Source of the DNA: Methanomassiliicoccales archaeon RumEn M1
Lineage (GTDB): Archaea; Thermoplasmatota; Thermoplasmata; Methanomassiliicoccales; Methanomassiliicoccaceae
DNA: 54,080 nt
Assembly (NCBI GenBank): GCA_001421185.1
Contig: LJKK01000172.1
Span: 1 to 54,080 of the forward strand
Direction of reading: 5' to 3'
The first letter of the stretch is position 1; each line of letters opens with the position of its first letter. The position numbers were made by a program, and so were the translations under genes. Below, one piece after another: positions 23,577 through 33,310 of this stretch. The notes under the pieces were generated by a model. The model did no database searches and was not told the origin of the DNA. It saw only the letters and a list, made by a program, of their open reading frames with translations.

Positions 23577-23662
23577 GCCGAGGTAGCAAAGCCCGGATCA
23601 CCGCGCCAGCCTTGAGAGCTGGTGTCCGCAAGGACTCGGGAGTTCGAATCTCCCCCTCGGCG
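23577..23662 (+). tRNA. tRNA-Ser (UGA)
   Basis: The acceptor GCCGAGG pairs with CCTCGGC. The anticodon stem CCAGC/GCTGG encloses loop CTTGAGA with anticodon TGA, a long variable arm GTCC-GCAA-GGAC is present, and the T arm is GGGAG-TTCGAAT-CTCCC. The discriminator base is G, as in serine tRNAs. No CCA is encoded. The D stem is weak (GCA against CGC, with one A-C mismatch). The long variable arm and the anticodon agree on serine. Confidence 0.9.
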
Positions 23663-23682
23663 CCTCCATCCTTCGATCCTTC

Positions 23683-24027
23683 TCATTGCTGTTCAGCATG
23701 CTTCTTGCTGGCGAAGTATATCACCGCGGAGAACGCCAGCACGACCAGGCCCATGATGGTGGCGATGCTCTTGAATGCCCTGGCCCCATCGCCCATAAAA
23801 CCTTCCGGGGCGGGGATGACCGCGCCCACCAGGATCATGAGGATGCCCATCATGGTCATGCCCAGGGCGCCTATGATCCTTTGCTGGCCGACCACCAGGG
23901 AAGTGGAGCGGTACATCTCGCCTCCCAGGACACCTTGGGAAGCGTCCACCGGCCGTCCGCATCGGTCGCAGAACTTCGCCCCACGCCTCAGTCTCTCGCC
24001 GCAGCCGCTGCAGAACGGTCCCGCCAT
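23683..24027 (-). CDS. Zinc-ribbon protein with two membrane helices
   Basis: A 114-residue protein. An N-terminal zinc ribbon with two CxxC pairs (FCSGCGERLRRGAKFCDRCG) precedes two hydrophobic helices (about residues 52-72 and 86-106) and a short basic tail. This plan is common among small archaeal membrane proteins of unknown function. The ATG at 24027 is chosen because the zinc ribbon starts immediately after it; an upstream in-frame ATG at 24066 would overlap the neighbouring lipid kinase gene by 13 bases. Confidence 0.7.
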   Translation of the reverse strand: MAGPFCSGCGERLRRGAKFCDRCGRPVDASQGVLGGEMYRSTSLVVGQQRIIGALGMTMMGILMILVGAVIPAPEGFMGDGARAFKSIATIMGLVVLAFSAVIYFASKKHAEQQ

Positions 24028-24053
24028 GCGACCGTTATCGCCTCTCCAGCTCA

Positions 24054-24979
24054 TCATCCTTTGCACGGGACGATGACCTTGACCGCGGCCGGCAGGACCT
24101 CGAGCTCCAAGGGAGTGTATCCTATGAACTCCCCGTCGGCCTTGATCATGGTGCGCGGCTCCGTCTCGATGAGGACCGAACTGCGGGCCTTGTAGGAGTC
24201 GAGAAGGTCCCCATCGTACCTCCCTCCCAGCAGATGCAGCCCGGCCAGGATGAAGCTCGTTCTGCTCTGGCCGCGCATGAACACCACGTCCACCGCCCCG
24301 TCGTCGACCCTGATGTCAGGCCCGAGGCGCAGGGGATGGATGCCCAGGATGCCGGCGTTGGCCACGAGTATCTGCGATGACCAGCCGTGGCCTCATGACC
24401 ATCGATCCGGGCATTCACCCTCATTGGCTGGAAGTCGCGGAACATCCGGAGGCCCATGAGCGCGTACACCGATCGCCTGAACAGCCGCTTCTCCATGGCC
24501 GTCACCTTGCTAAGGGCCTCGGAGCTAGCGCCCAGCACCACCTGGTGTATGAACCTTCTGCCGTTCACGTCCATGACGTCGATGCGCCGGACGTCGTGCT
24601 TCCCCATGATGAGGTCCAGGGAATCGACTATGGCGAGCGGAAGCCCCAGCTCGCGGGCGAACATGTTGGCGGTGCCAGCCGGCACGATGCCGAACCTGGC
24701 CTCCTCCCCGGCCAGCATGCCTGCCACCCCGCCCACCGTGCCGTCCCCGCCCACGGCGATGATGTCGGTGGCCCCTTGATACAGCGCCTGCTCCACCGCC
24801 TCCGCGATGTCCTCGCCCCGGCGGAGCACCTTCATCTCCCCTATGCCGCCGCGGACGATCTCCTCGACCTTGAGCATGGCATAGCGGCCAGTGCCCACCC
24901 CTGCCCGAGGATTGACTATGAAGTACGGGAACCGGCCGAGCATTCGCTTGATACTAGTGGGCCATGGCCTATTTGTCAT
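24054..24979 (-). CDS. Diacylglycerol kinase-like lipid kinase (frameshifted)
   Basis: A lipid or sphingosine kinase-family protein (DAGK catalytic fold). The 5' part has YFIVNPRAGVGTGR, the nucleotide motif AVGGDGTVGGVAGML and GIVPAGTANMFARELGLPL. After about residue 198 the frame must change to continue as SSQILVANAGILGIHPLRLG and then GADVVFM- and DGEF-type segments typical of the C-terminal half, ending at 24054. One missing base in the CC at 24385-24386 explains it. The joined protein is about 308 residues, normal for YegS/DgkB-type kinases. Its probable role is phosphorylation of a membrane lipid. It is divergent from the transporter gene, with only 38 bases between starts. Confidence 0.8.
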
Positions 24980-25017
24980 TCCCGGAAGGATAAAATCTGA
25001 AAAGGTGTTCCAGTGTC

Positions 25018-25919
25018 GTGAAGCTCCGTCGACTGTTGGCCAATAACACGTTCATGCTCGCTGCGGCGTTCGTGGTGGCGGTCCTGTTCGGCGGATTCCC
25101 CGAGGTCCTGGGGGTAAAGAACTCCAACATCTCCCTACTGTCGCTGGGCATCATGATGTCGCTCTCCCTCATCAGCCTGCAGTTCCGCGGGCTGGATGTG
25201 AGGGCGCATCGTGGGGCGATGTTTCGGGCGTTCGTTCTCTCGTTCGTCGTCAGCTCGGGCGTGACGATCGCGCTGGCGCACCTGTTCCAGGGCGACCTGA
25301 GGGACGGGTGGATCATGGTGGCGGCCGTTCCGTCGGCCGTTTCGGTCATTCCCTTCACCTACATGCTCCGCGGACGATTGGAAGCGACGCTGGTGTCGTC
25401 GGCCGCGTTGTATATGGTCGCCCTCCTTCTAACGCCGCTGATCACTCTCCTCTTCCTCGGGCAGGCCGTGAGCCCGACCACGGTGCTGTGGTACGTGGCC
25501 GTGCTGATCCTCCTCCCCACGGTCATCTCGAGGTTCCTCCGCCCGCTGAACATGAAGGATGAGACGAGGCATATCATCATCAACATCGCATTCGCGGCCC
25601 TGGTCATAACGGTGGTGGGTACGAACCGGGGCGTTTCCTGGGCGAACCGCTCGTGCTCATCTCCCTGCTGATCGTGGCCTTGGCCCGGACCTTCGGGGTC
25701 GGCATCGCATATGACGTGGTGGCGCGCCGGTGCGGGGTGGCCCGAGAGCAAAGGGTGCCGGAGCTGTTGTTCGCCACCTACAAGAACACCGGCATGGCAG
25801 CGGCCATGTCCATGGTGCTGCTGGGACCGGCGGCCGCGGTGCCGGCCGCGGTACTGATGAGCGCGGAGATCCCATGGCTCATCTACATCACGAGGTCCAT
25901 GGCCCCTCCGGCACGATAA
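25018..25919 (+). CDS. BASS family (bile acid:sodium symporter-like) transporter (frameshifted)
   Basis: A membrane protein of about 300 residues with eight or more hydrophobic helices. The 5' part runs from GTG 25018 to about residue 203, including ISLLSLGIMMSLSLISLQFR and VSVIPFTYMLRGRLEATLVS. After a break near 25628-25632 the protein continues in another frame as RFLGEPLVLISLLIVALART, then TYKNTGMAAAMS and SAEIPWLIY, ending at 25919. One missing base restores the frame. The TYKNTG and SAEIPW segments are typical of the symporter family, which moves organic anions with sodium. The substrate is unknown. Confidence 0.78.
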
Positions 25920-25951
25920 GATGATATTTTCTCGGACCAATACGACAGGCG

Positions 25952-28309
25952 ATGACGATCGAGGAGCTGAGCGCCGAGCAGGCACGGAGGACATGCCCGG
26001 AGATCGCTTTTGACTGCAAGACCACCGCCGAGCTCACGCCGCTGGAGCAGATCATCGGCCAGGACCGGGCGGTGCGGGCGCTTCAGTTCGGTCTCAACAT
26101 AGACAAGAAGGGCTTCAACGTCTTCGTGTCCGGATTGCCGGGCACGGGCCGCAAGACCGCCATCATCGATTTCGTGAGAGAGCTGGCCGCCAAGCGGCCC
26201 ACTCCATCGGACTGGTGCTACGTAAACAACTTCAAGGACTCCTCCCGGCCCAACGCCATACGGATGCCTCCCGGCAAGGGGATGGACCTGAAGAAGGCCA
26301 TGGAGGAGTTCGTCGGCCATGTGCCGGTGGCGCTGAGGGAGGCGTTCGAGAGCGAGGACTACTCCAAGCGCCGGGATGCCGTGCTGCAGGCCGTCAACCG
26401 CGAGCGGAACGACATCATCACCAGCATCAACCGCATAGCCAAGGACGCCAGCTTCGCCATCCAGCAGACGGCGGCCGGCTTCGCCCTGGTCCCGCTGGTG
26501 GAGGGGAAGCCGCTCACCGACCAGGAGTTCCTGGAGCTGCCGGAGGCGCTGCAGCAGCAGATCAACAAGGCCCGGGAGGCCGTGAACGAAAGGATAGGCG
26601 ACGCCTTCCGGCCGCTGCGCGACATCGCCAAGCGGGCCGACAAGGAGATCGCCGACCTGAACAAGGAGGTGGCCCGCTTCGCCATCTCGCCCTACCTGGA
26701 CGAGATGAGGGAGCAGTTCGAGGGCATCGACGAGGTGGACACCTACATCGATGAGGTGGAGAACGACATCCTCGAGTCGCTGCCCCTCTTCCTGGCCCCG
26801 CCGAAGGACATCCCGATCGATCCCACCAGGAACTATCACGTGAACCTCGTGGTCGACAACTCCCAGACCAAGGGGGCGCCGGCGGAGATCGAGCTGAACC
26901 CGACGTACATCCGCCTGTTCGGCTACGCCGAGAGGGAGTCGCGCATGGGGGCGCTCATCACCGACTACACCATGATCCGCGCCGGGACGGCGCACAAGGC
27001 CAACGGCGGCTTCCTGGTCATACCGGCGGAGCAGATGTTCCGCGACCCTCTGGCATGGGAAGGGCTCAAGCAGATGATATCCTCGGGCAAGCTGGAGATG
27101 GAGGACCCGGCGGCGAGGATGGGGTACATGGTGACCAAGACCCTGCGGCCGGAGCCCATACCGTTCGACGGGAAGGTCATCATCCTGGGCTCCCCGCAGG
27201 TGTACCAGATCCTGCATGGCCTGGACCCTGATTTCAGGGAGCTGTTCAAGGTGAAGGCGGAGTTCGATACCACCATGGAGCGGACCGAGGAGAACCTGGG
27301 GCTGTTCGCCTCGTTCGTGTGCGGCCTCTGCCGCCGCGAGGGCCTGTTCGACCTCGACCCCAGCGCCCTGTCCGCGCTGGTCGAGCACTCCTCACGCATC
27401 GCGGGGGACCAGAACAAGCTGACCACCCAGTTCGCCCAGGTGGCCGATGTCATCCGGGAGGCCAATCACTACGCGGCCATGGACGGCTCGAACGTGCTGG
27501 ACGGCGTCCATATCAGGCGGGCCATCGAGGAGAAGGTCTACCGCTCCAACATGATACAGGAGAAGATGGTGGAGATGATCGGCGACGGCACCGTCCTCAT
27601 CGATGTCGCCGGACGCAAGAAGGGGCAGGTCAACGGCCTCGCCGTGCTGTCCACCGGGGACTACGCCTTCGGCCGTCCGTCCCGCATAACGGCCACGGTC
27701 GGTGTGGGACGGGAAGGCATCATCGACATCGAGCGCCAGGCCCAGCTGTCCGGCACGTCGCACACCAAGGGGGTGCTGATCATCAGCGGCCTGCTGAACG
27801 CCCGCTACGCGGTCGACGTGCCGCTCAGCCTGTCGGCCAGGCTGGTGTTCGAGCAATCATACTCGGGCGTGGACGGCGACTCGGCGTCCAGCACCGAGCT
27901 GTACGCCCTGCTGTCGGCGCTGTCGGAGGTCCCGATCAAGCAGTACATCGCCGTCACCGGTTCGGTCAACCAATGGGGCGAGGTGCAGGCCATCGGAGGG
28001 GTGAACGAGAAGATCGAGGGCTACTTCGAGGTGTGCAAGATCATCGGCATCACGGGAGAGCAGGGCGTCATGATTCCCCAGAGCAACGTCCGCAACCTCA
28101 TGCTGAAGGAGGAGGTGGTGGAGGCCATCCGCGAGGGCTGGTTCCACATCTGGCCGGTGGCCACGATCGATGAGGGCATCGAGGTCCTGACCGGCGTGGA
28201 GGCCGGCACCCGCAATTCCGACGGGCATTATCCAGAGGGGACGATCAACCACCTGGTGCAGGAACGGCTGCTGCGCATGGCCGAGGCCATCAAGGAATAC
28301 CATCCGTAG
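25952..28309 (+). CDS. Lon-like ATP-dependent protease (COG1067 type)
   Basis: A 785-residue ATP-dependent serine protease. The N-terminal AAA module has the P-loop GLPGTGRKT near residues 55-63 and a helical insertion (about 110-270). A Walker B-like region (KANGGFLVIPAEQMF) follows. The C-terminal S16 protease domain has the catalytic serine S644 in DGDSASSTE and lysine K687 in GGVNEKIEGYF; the 43-residue spacing matches Lon. There are no membrane helices, unlike archaeal LonB. It should degrade misfolded or regulatory proteins in the cytoplasm. It starts 32 bases after the transporter stop. Confidence 0.93.
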   Translation: MTIEELSAEQARRTCPEIAFDCKTTAELTPLEQIIGQDRAVRALQFGLNIDKKGFNVFVSGLPGTGRKTAIIDFVRELAAKRPTPSDWCYVNNFKDSSRPNAIRMPPGKGMDLKKAMEEFVGHVPVALREAFESEDYSKRRDAVLQAVNRERNDIITSINRIAKDASFAIQQTAAGFALVPLVEGKPLTDQEFLELPEALQQQINKAREAVNERIGDAFRPLRDIAKRADKEIADLNKEVARFAISPYLDEMREQFEGIDEVDTYIDEVENDILESLPLFLAPPKDIPIDPTRNYHVNLVVDNSQTKGAPAEIELNPTYIRLFGYAERESRMGALITDYTMIRAGTAHKANGGFLVIPAEQMFRDPLAWEGLKQMISSGKLEMEDPAARMGYMVTKTLRPEPIPFDGKVIILGSPQVYQILHGLDPDFRELFKVKAEFDTTMERTEENLGLFASFVCGLCRREGLFDLDPSALSALVEHSSRIAGDQNKLTTQFAQVADVIREANHYAAMDGSNVLDGVHIRRAIEEKVYRSNMIQEKMVEMIGDGTVLIDVAGRKKGQVNGLAVLSTGDYAFGRPSRITATVGVGREGIIDIERQAQLSGTSHTKGVLIISGLLNARYAVDVPLSLSARLVFEQSYSGVDGDSASSTELYALLSALSEVPIKQYIAVTGSVNQWGEVQAIGGVNEKIEGYFEVCKIIGITGEQGVMIPQSNVRNLMLKEEVVEAIREGWFHIWPVATIDEGIEVLTGVEAGTRNSDGHYPEGTINHLVQERLLRMAEAIKEYHP

Positions 28310-28338
28310 GCGGAGTATCCCGTAGAAAGGGTCTCAGG

Positions 28339-29297
28339 CTAGCGGTACAGCTCCTGGCGGATGCGGGGCACCATGGCCGCCATCACCGCCTGCTCGGACA
28401 GCGTGGTGCGGTCCAGCAGCCCGTTGGTCAACAGGCCGATGGCGCCCTCCCGACGGCCCAGGCCCTCCTCGCCATACAGCTCCTCGAACGCCCGGCCCAC
28501 GCTCTTGCCCTCGCGGACGCGCCGGGCCACCTCGGGCGGGTACCTGAAGCCGGAGCCGTGGCCCAGCGTCGCCTGCCCGCCCTTGTCCACCACGGCGCAG
28601 TACTGCACGTCGTACATCCCGTCGGCCAGCTCGAACACGCCCGCCTCCAGGCCTACGCCGAAGTCCGCATCGCCCAAGGCCATCCTCGCCCTCTCGATCG
28701 CCCCCTGCCTCGTCTGCTCGCCGAAGGGCTGTTCGCCGATGGACGTCGCCACTGGCATGGAGCCGACCTCGAGGGAGGGAAAGATCTTCGAGAGCACGTT
28801 GCGCACCGCCTCCACCTTGACCGGGTTGTCCGAGCCCACCATGACGCGGATGGGGCGGAGAATGTGCCCCTCGCGGTCCATGTCGCCCGATAGGATACGC
28901 GTCGCACTGATGGGCATGCCGTCCTCGGCCAGGATGTGCGGCACCGTCACCAGCAGCAGAGGCGAGAGGCCCTTGGAGGCCCTTCTTCGATTGATCTCCT
29001 CGGCGCGGGGGCGCGTTTCCGGCGACACCACTAGGGCGGCGACGTCGGTGCGGTCGTTGGTGCCGCCCGCCTCGTCGTCGATGACCGTTAACGTCCAGTT
29101 CCCTCCCCGAGCCTTGAGGTACGCTTCCAGCTCCGCCCTTCGCTGCTCGAGCGGCAGAAGGCGTTCCCGGCCCGCCGAGGCGAAGCGGTCCGAGGTGATG
29201 CCGATGATGACCGCATCACCTATCTCGAGGCCTTGTCCAGCAGGGCCCGGTGGCCCCGATGGAGCACGTTGAAGGTCCCTCCCACCCCGACCTTCAT
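28339..29297 (-). CDS. Phosphopantetheine adenylyltransferase fused to DUF84 (inosine/xanthosine triphosphatase) (frameshifted)
   Basis: The N-terminal part (MKVGVGGTFNVLHRGHRALL) is an archaeal phosphopantetheine adenylyltransferase, which makes dephospho-CoA. Its frame stops after LLDKA, and the expected continuation EIGDAVIIGITSDRF and VVSPETRPRAEEINRRR runs in another frame. One missing base near 29228 explains this. The C-terminal ~175 residues are a DUF84 NTP phosphatase (VMVGSDNPVKVEAVRNVL, TRQGAIERARMAL, FGVGLEAGVFE) that removes ITP/XTP. The same fusion is known in Thermoplasma relatives. The ATG at 29297 overlaps the stop of the DUF2116 gene (ATGA). Confidence 0.85.
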
Positions 29298-29488
29298 AGG
29301 TTCACGGCCACCAGGGCGGCGATCAGCACCAGGACGCTGACGACATACAGGAAGATCAGCTGTCTCTTCCGCTTCTTCAGATCGGCAGTTGAGGTGGTCC
29401 CGCATTCCTCGGAGCAATACCGCCCCTCGCCCACGAACGCCCGCTTACAATTGGCGCAGTGGCGGTGCTGAGGGATCTTCTCGGTCAT
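29294..29488 (-). CDS. DUF2116 zinc-ribbon membrane protein
   Basis: A 64-residue archaeal protein: an N-terminal zinc ribbon (HCANCKRAFVGEGRYCSEEC) followed by a basic stretch and one hydrophobic helix (about residues 43-63). The pattern matches the DUF2116 family, described only as a zinc-ribbon-containing archaeal protein. It overlaps the CoA/NTPase gene start by four bases (ATGA), so they are coupled and in one operon downstream of trmY and srp54. Confidence 0.85.
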   Translation of the reverse strand: MTEKIPQHRHCANCKRAFVGEGRYCSEECGTTSTADLKKRKRQLIFLYVVSVLVLIAALVAVNL

Positions 29489-29539
29489 GGCGACTCCATC
29501 GGCAGTCGAGGTTAAAAGGGTTGCCCGGGGCGTCCAGCG

Positions 29540-30127
29540 TCAACCGGAACGGCGGTCGAGCTCGGCGTTCATGATGACGATGCAGTGGTCCGCGTGGTAC
29601 GAGTGCGGACCGAGCTTTATGACCGAGGGGGCGTGGGAAAGGACCGTCGCCTCCTCTTCAGGGGTGAGATCGTGATGGTCCGACAGGACGAACGTCACAT
29701 CCTCGGCGAAGTTCTTCTCGCGGACATCCTCGCCGTCCTCCTTGAGGTACACCAGCTCGCTCTTGGAGGCCAGATCGGCGACGACCTCGGCGAAGGAGCG
29801 CCTAGAGATGTACACTCCGGGGGAACTCCTGACCTCGCCCTCGTCCGCCTTGAGCAGGGCGTTCCGGACCAGCGCGCCGGTGGAGCGCTCGTCGGGGTTG
29901 AGGTACCTGATCTCGGCGCCGCTGAACCTCACTGTCAGGGGCGGCCGGGGCTCGCCCTGCAGCACCAGGTAGATCTCGGCGTCCTTGCGGATGCCGTGCG
30001 AGAGGAAGAACGTGGAGTTGACGCATCTCAGCAGGATGTCCAGGCGCCCGGCCGAACCGGCCAGGTCGTCCAGCTTGAAGTCGCCCGACGTGACGGCCTT
30101 GTGGCCGATCACCACGAACCGCCTCAC
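29540..30127 (-). CDS. trmY: tRNA (pseudouridine-54-N1)-methyltransferase TrmY
   Basis: A 195-residue SPOUT-class methyltransferase specific to archaea, which makes N1-methylpseudouridine at position 54 of tRNA. Visible marks are the N-terminal FVVIGHKAVTSGDFKLDDLAG, the VNSTFFLSHGIRKDAEIYLV segment, the YLNPDERSTGALVRNAL strand-helix, and a C-terminal knot region with FVLSDHHDLTPEEE and IKLGPHSYHADHCIVIMN. It overlaps srp54 by four bases at the ATGA junction, so the genes are coupled. Confidence 0.93.
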   Translation of the reverse strand: MRRFVVIGHKAVTSGDFKLDDLAGSAGRLDILLRCVNSTFFLSHGIRKDAEIYLVLQGEPRPPLTVRFSGAEIRYLNPDERSTGALVRNALLKADEGEVRSSPGVYISRRSFAEVVADLASKSELVYLKEDGEDVREKNFAEDVTFVLSDHHDLTPEEEATVLSHAPSVIKLGPHSYHADHCIVIMNAELDRRSG

Positions 30128-31479
30128 TGGTTCACCTGATCCTTGAAGGCGGCCATGTCCTCGGAGGACATCTGCTTCAACAGCTGCTTGCGCAGCTTGC
30201 GGTTGCCCATGAATCCCTTGACGGCCTTCTTGGACATGTTGAACTGCCGCAGAAGCTCGCGGACGTCCTTGCCCTCGACGCCTGCGCCCCGCGCGATGCG
30301 GTTCACCCGCGACGACTTGATGAGCTTGGGGTCCTCCATCTCCTCGTCGGTCATAGAGTCCATGATGATCTTGAACTTGCGCAGCTTCTCCTGGGAGCCC
30401 TCAATGTCCATCTTGTCCTGCATGCTCCCGATCCCGGGGATCATGCTCATGATCTTCTGCAGCGGCCCCATGGAGGTGAGCATCTCCATCTGGGAGTACA
30501 TCTCGTGGAGGGTGAAGCGTCCGGACATCATCTTCTTGACCGTCTCCTCGGCCTGCTCCTCGGAGATGTTCTCCTTGGCCGCTTCCAGCAGGGTCTGCAG
30601 GTCGCCCATGCCCAGCAGCCGGGAGATGAACCTCGTTGGATCGAAAGGCTCCAGATCGACCAGGTGCTCGCCGGTGCCTATGAACACGATCGAGGCGTTC
30701 GTCTGGGCCACCGCGCTGAGCGCCCCGCCGCCCTTGGCGGTGCCGTCCATCTTGGTGATGATGACCGACGTAACGCCCACCGCGTCGTGGAACGCCTTGG
30801 CCTGGGGGCCGGCCTGTTGACCCACCGAGGCGTCAAGGACGAGGACCCTCTCATCCGGCCGGGCCACGTCGGCGATGCGCTTCAGCTCGTCGATGAGGTC
30901 CGATTCCAGGGAGTGCCGTCCGGAGGTGTCGATGATGATGACCTCCATGGACTGGAACTCCTTCATTCCGTTGGCGACGATCTTGGCGGCGTCCTTCTCG
31001 CCCGGCTCGCCGTAGATGGATATGTTGACCTTCTCGGCGATCTGCTTCAGCTGGTCGTAGGCGGCCGGCCTGTAGACGTCGGCGGCGATGACGCCGACCT
31101 TCAGACCTTTCTTGTTGAAGTAGCGGCCCAGCTTTCCCGTGGTGGTCGTCTTTCCTTGACCGTAGAGGCCGACCATCATAATGGTCTGCTTGCCTATCGG
31201 CAATGGCCTTGGCTGTCCCAGGATGCCGATCAGCTCGCCGTAGATGATCTTGATGACATGCTCCTTGGGGCTCGTTCCGGCCGGAGGCTTCTCGGTGAGG
31301 GCCCTCCGCTCGACGTTCTTGGTCAGCTCCAGCACCAGCTTGACGTTCACGTCGGCTTGCAGCAGGGCGCGCTGGATGTCCCGGGTGATCTCCTTCACCA
31401 GCGCTTCGTCGATGTGGCTCGCCCCTGCGATCTTCTTCAATACGCCGCGGAGCGACTGGCCGAGACCTTCCAGAACCAT
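30124..31479 (-). CDS. srp54: Signal recognition particle 54 kDa protein
   Basis: A 451-residue SRP54 (Ffh) GTPase that recognises signal sequences with 7S RNA and targets ribosomes to the membrane. The N domain (GLGQSLRGVLKKIAG) is followed by the G domain with VGLYGQGKTTTTGKL, VIAADVYRPAAYDQL, DTSGRHSLESDLIDEL, LDASVGQQAGPQA and TKMDGTAKGGGALS. The M domain with YSQMEMLTSMGPLQKIMSMI and GIGSM is C-terminal. The frame is open 27 codons further upstream, but the family start is ATG 31479. A TATA-like box (minus-strand CTTTAAAACG, near 31511-31523) and AGGTG lie upstream. Confidence 0.95.
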   Translation of the reverse strand: MVLEGLGQSLRGVLKKIAGASHIDEALVKEITRDIQRALLQADVNVKLVLELTKNVERRALTEKPPAGTSPKEHVIKIIYGELIGILGQPRPLPIGKQTIMMVGLYGQGKTTTTGKLGRYFNKKGLKVGVIAADVYRPAAYDQLKQIAEKVNISIYGEPGEKDAAKIVANGMKEFQSMEVIIIDTSGRHSLESDLIDELKRIADVARPDERVLVLDASVGQQAGPQAKAFHDAVGVTSVIITKMDGTAKGGGALSAVAQTNASIVFIGTGEHLVDLEPFDPTRFISRLLGMGDLQTLLEAAKENISEEQAEETVKKMMSGRFTLHEMYSQMEMLTSMGPLQKIMSMIPGIGSMQDKMDIEGSQEKLRKFKIIMDSMTDEEMEDPKLIKSSRVNRIARGAGVEGKDVRELLRQFNMSKKAVKGFMGNRKLRKQLLKQMSSEDMAAFKDQVNQ

Positions 31480-31510
31480 GGTTGCACCTGGGTATCGGAG
31501 AGCGGCGGAG

Positions 31511-31523
31511 CGTTTTAAAGATT
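31511..31523 (-). promoter_or_regulatory. TATA-like box for srp54
   Basis: On the minus strand a CTTTAAAACG core lies about 37 bases before the ATG at 31479, with AGGTG between them. Confidence 0.35.
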
Positions 31524-31642
31524 GCCCCCATATGGCCCCGCGACCAGGGGCGAGCTGCAATCCTTCGGACGTGCCCTCTCATCTCATCGTCAGTGATGAC
31601 CGAACGAGGCACGGCCGTCGACATGCGTGAACGGTCCGGGCC

Positions 31643-33310
31643 CTAGACCATTATCTTCGATGTCCGGGCCTGGGACATGACGGTGAACATGTCCCTCAGC
31701 CTTGCGACCCCTTCCGCCCCTTCGTCGCCCAGGTCTATCCGCAGCACGCGCCTTCCGCGGTCCCTCAGGACGATAGCGTCGCCCATGGCCTCCGCCCTGG
31801 TCAGCTCTCCGAAGGAATACTCCGTCCCGGGAACAGGCATATCGTATCCATTGCTATCGACCAGCTGTAGGAACAGTCCGGTGTTCGGTCCCCCCTTATG
31901 CAGCTGCCCGGTGGAGTGCAGGAACCGCGGTCCATATCCCATGGTGGTGGCCAGGCCGGTGGAGGTCAGGAGGTCGGCCTGAAGGCGCCTCAGCCCGTCA
32001 TGGACCTCGGGACCGTATCCGAGGTAGGCCTGTATGGAGATGTAGTCGCCTGGTCTGGCCAAGGCCAGCCACTCCTCGGCCGCCGCCCTCAGTTCGTCCG
32101 GCTCGTCCAGGTAGAACGTCATCCCTTGGTCTCGTCCTCTCTGAGATCTTCTGGCCGACACGAAGTCCCAGGCCAGCTCCTTGGTGGCCTGCACGTCCGG
32201 CTGATCGAACGGGTCGATCCCCATCACGATGGCGGCCGTAGCGGTCGCCAGCTCCCATTCGAACATGGCGCGTCCCAACTCGATCTTGCTCTCCAGGACC
32301 ATGTGCATCGCGGGATGCCCCATCTCGGCCAGCTCCCTCAGGCGTTCCGAGATCGAACTCTCTTCGCCATCCAGCGTCACCCCGATGAACATCCTGTCCG
32401 GCGCATAGGCGTCCGGCTCCAACCACGGCTCGCCCGCTATGGGCACGATCCCCTTCCCATCCTTGCCGGTGCTCTCGGCCAAAAGCTGCTCGGCCCAGGC
32501 GGGAAAGCTCCGCAGCGAGGCCGATGTAAGTATGGTCGCTTTGTCCTTTCCTGCGGACGTGAGCTCGCCCAGAGCGGCCCCCATGACGAGGCCCTCATGC
32601 CCGCGAACGCTGCCAACATCGTCGTTCTCCCATGCATCGAACGCGTTCTCGAGCAACGAGCGCACGTCGACGCCGAGCAGCGCCGCCGGGACCAGGCCGA
32701 AGGCCGACAGAGCGGAGTACCGGCCTCCGACATCGGGGTCCGCCTCGAAGGTACGACGGAAACATCTCTTGGCAGCGAGCTGGGCCAGCGGGGTGCCCGG
32801 GTCGGTGATGGCCGCAAAATGCTTCCCTATGTCCGTGACCGAGGAGCGCATCTCTTCCCAGAAGTACCGGTACATCGACAGCGTTTCGATGGTCCCCCCG
32901 GACTTGCTGGAGACGATGAACTGAGTGGTGCTCGGCTCGATGCGCTCGATCACGCTCCTCACCGCGTCGGGATGAGTGCTGTCCAGTACCGTCAGGTTGG
33001 GATGCCCGTCGGCCACCCCGAAAGTCCGACGGAACACGCAGGGGGCCATGCTGGAACCTCCCATCCCCAGGAGGACGACCTCCGTGATGCCATAGGAACA
33101 TATCTGCTGGGCAAAGTCAAGGAAGTCATCCATCTGGGACCGCATGCTCCTTCCCAGGGTGAGCCATCCAAGCATGTCGGTCACCTTTTCCCTTCTTGTA
33201 TGCCAAAGGGAGAGGTCCTTTTGCTTCAGTCTCGTCAAGAGGTCGGTACCGTCCCACCGCTCCAATCTGGCATCGACCCTGTCCTGATAAAGGCCTAGCT
33301 CAAGTTCCAT
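31643..33310 (-). CDS. pgi: Glucose-6-phosphate isomerase
   Basis: A 555-residue protein with the two sugar-isomerase folds of glucose-6-phosphate isomerase. Visible marks are VVLLGMGGSSMAPCVFRRTFG with the phosphate loop, FIVSSKSGGTIETLSMYRYF, DPDVGGRYSALSAFGLVPA, and the C-terminal histidine segment FLHSTGQLHKGGPNTG with the catalytic lysine/histidine region. It resembles the bacterial isomerase found also as the isomerase half of transaldolase-PGI fusions, not the cupin type common in archaea. It opens the sugar-phosphate region. The ATG at 33310 follows GGAGGAGGACC, and a TATA-like TTATTTAAATAT lies near 33355-33368 on the minus strand. Confidence 0.88.
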   Translation of the reverse strand: MELELGLYQDRVDARLERWDGTDLLTRLKQKDLSLWHTRREKVTDMLGWLTLGRSMRSQMDDFLDFAQQICSYGITEVVLLGMGGSSMAPCVFRRTFGVADGHPNLTVLDSTHPDAVRSVIERIEPSTTQFIVSSKSGGTIETLSMYRYFWEEMRSSVTDIGKHFAAITDPGTPLAQLAAKRCFRRTFEADPDVGGRYSALSAFGLVPAALLGVDVRSLLENAFDAWENDDVGSVRGHEGLVMGAALGELTSAGKDKATILTSASLRSFPAWAEQLLAESTGKDGKGIVPIAGEPWLEPDAYAPDRMFIGVTLDGEESSISERLRELAEMGHPAMHMVLESKIELGRAMFEWELATATAAIVMGIDPFDQPDVQATKELAWDFVSARRSQRGRDQGMTFYLDEPDELRAAAEEWLALARPGDYISIQAYLGYGPEVHDGLRRLQADLLTSTGLATTMGYGPRFLHSTGQLHKGGPNTGLFLQLVDSNGYDMPVPGTEYSFGELTRAEAMGDAIVLRDRGRRVLRIDLGDEGAEGVARLRDMFTVMSQARTSKIMV

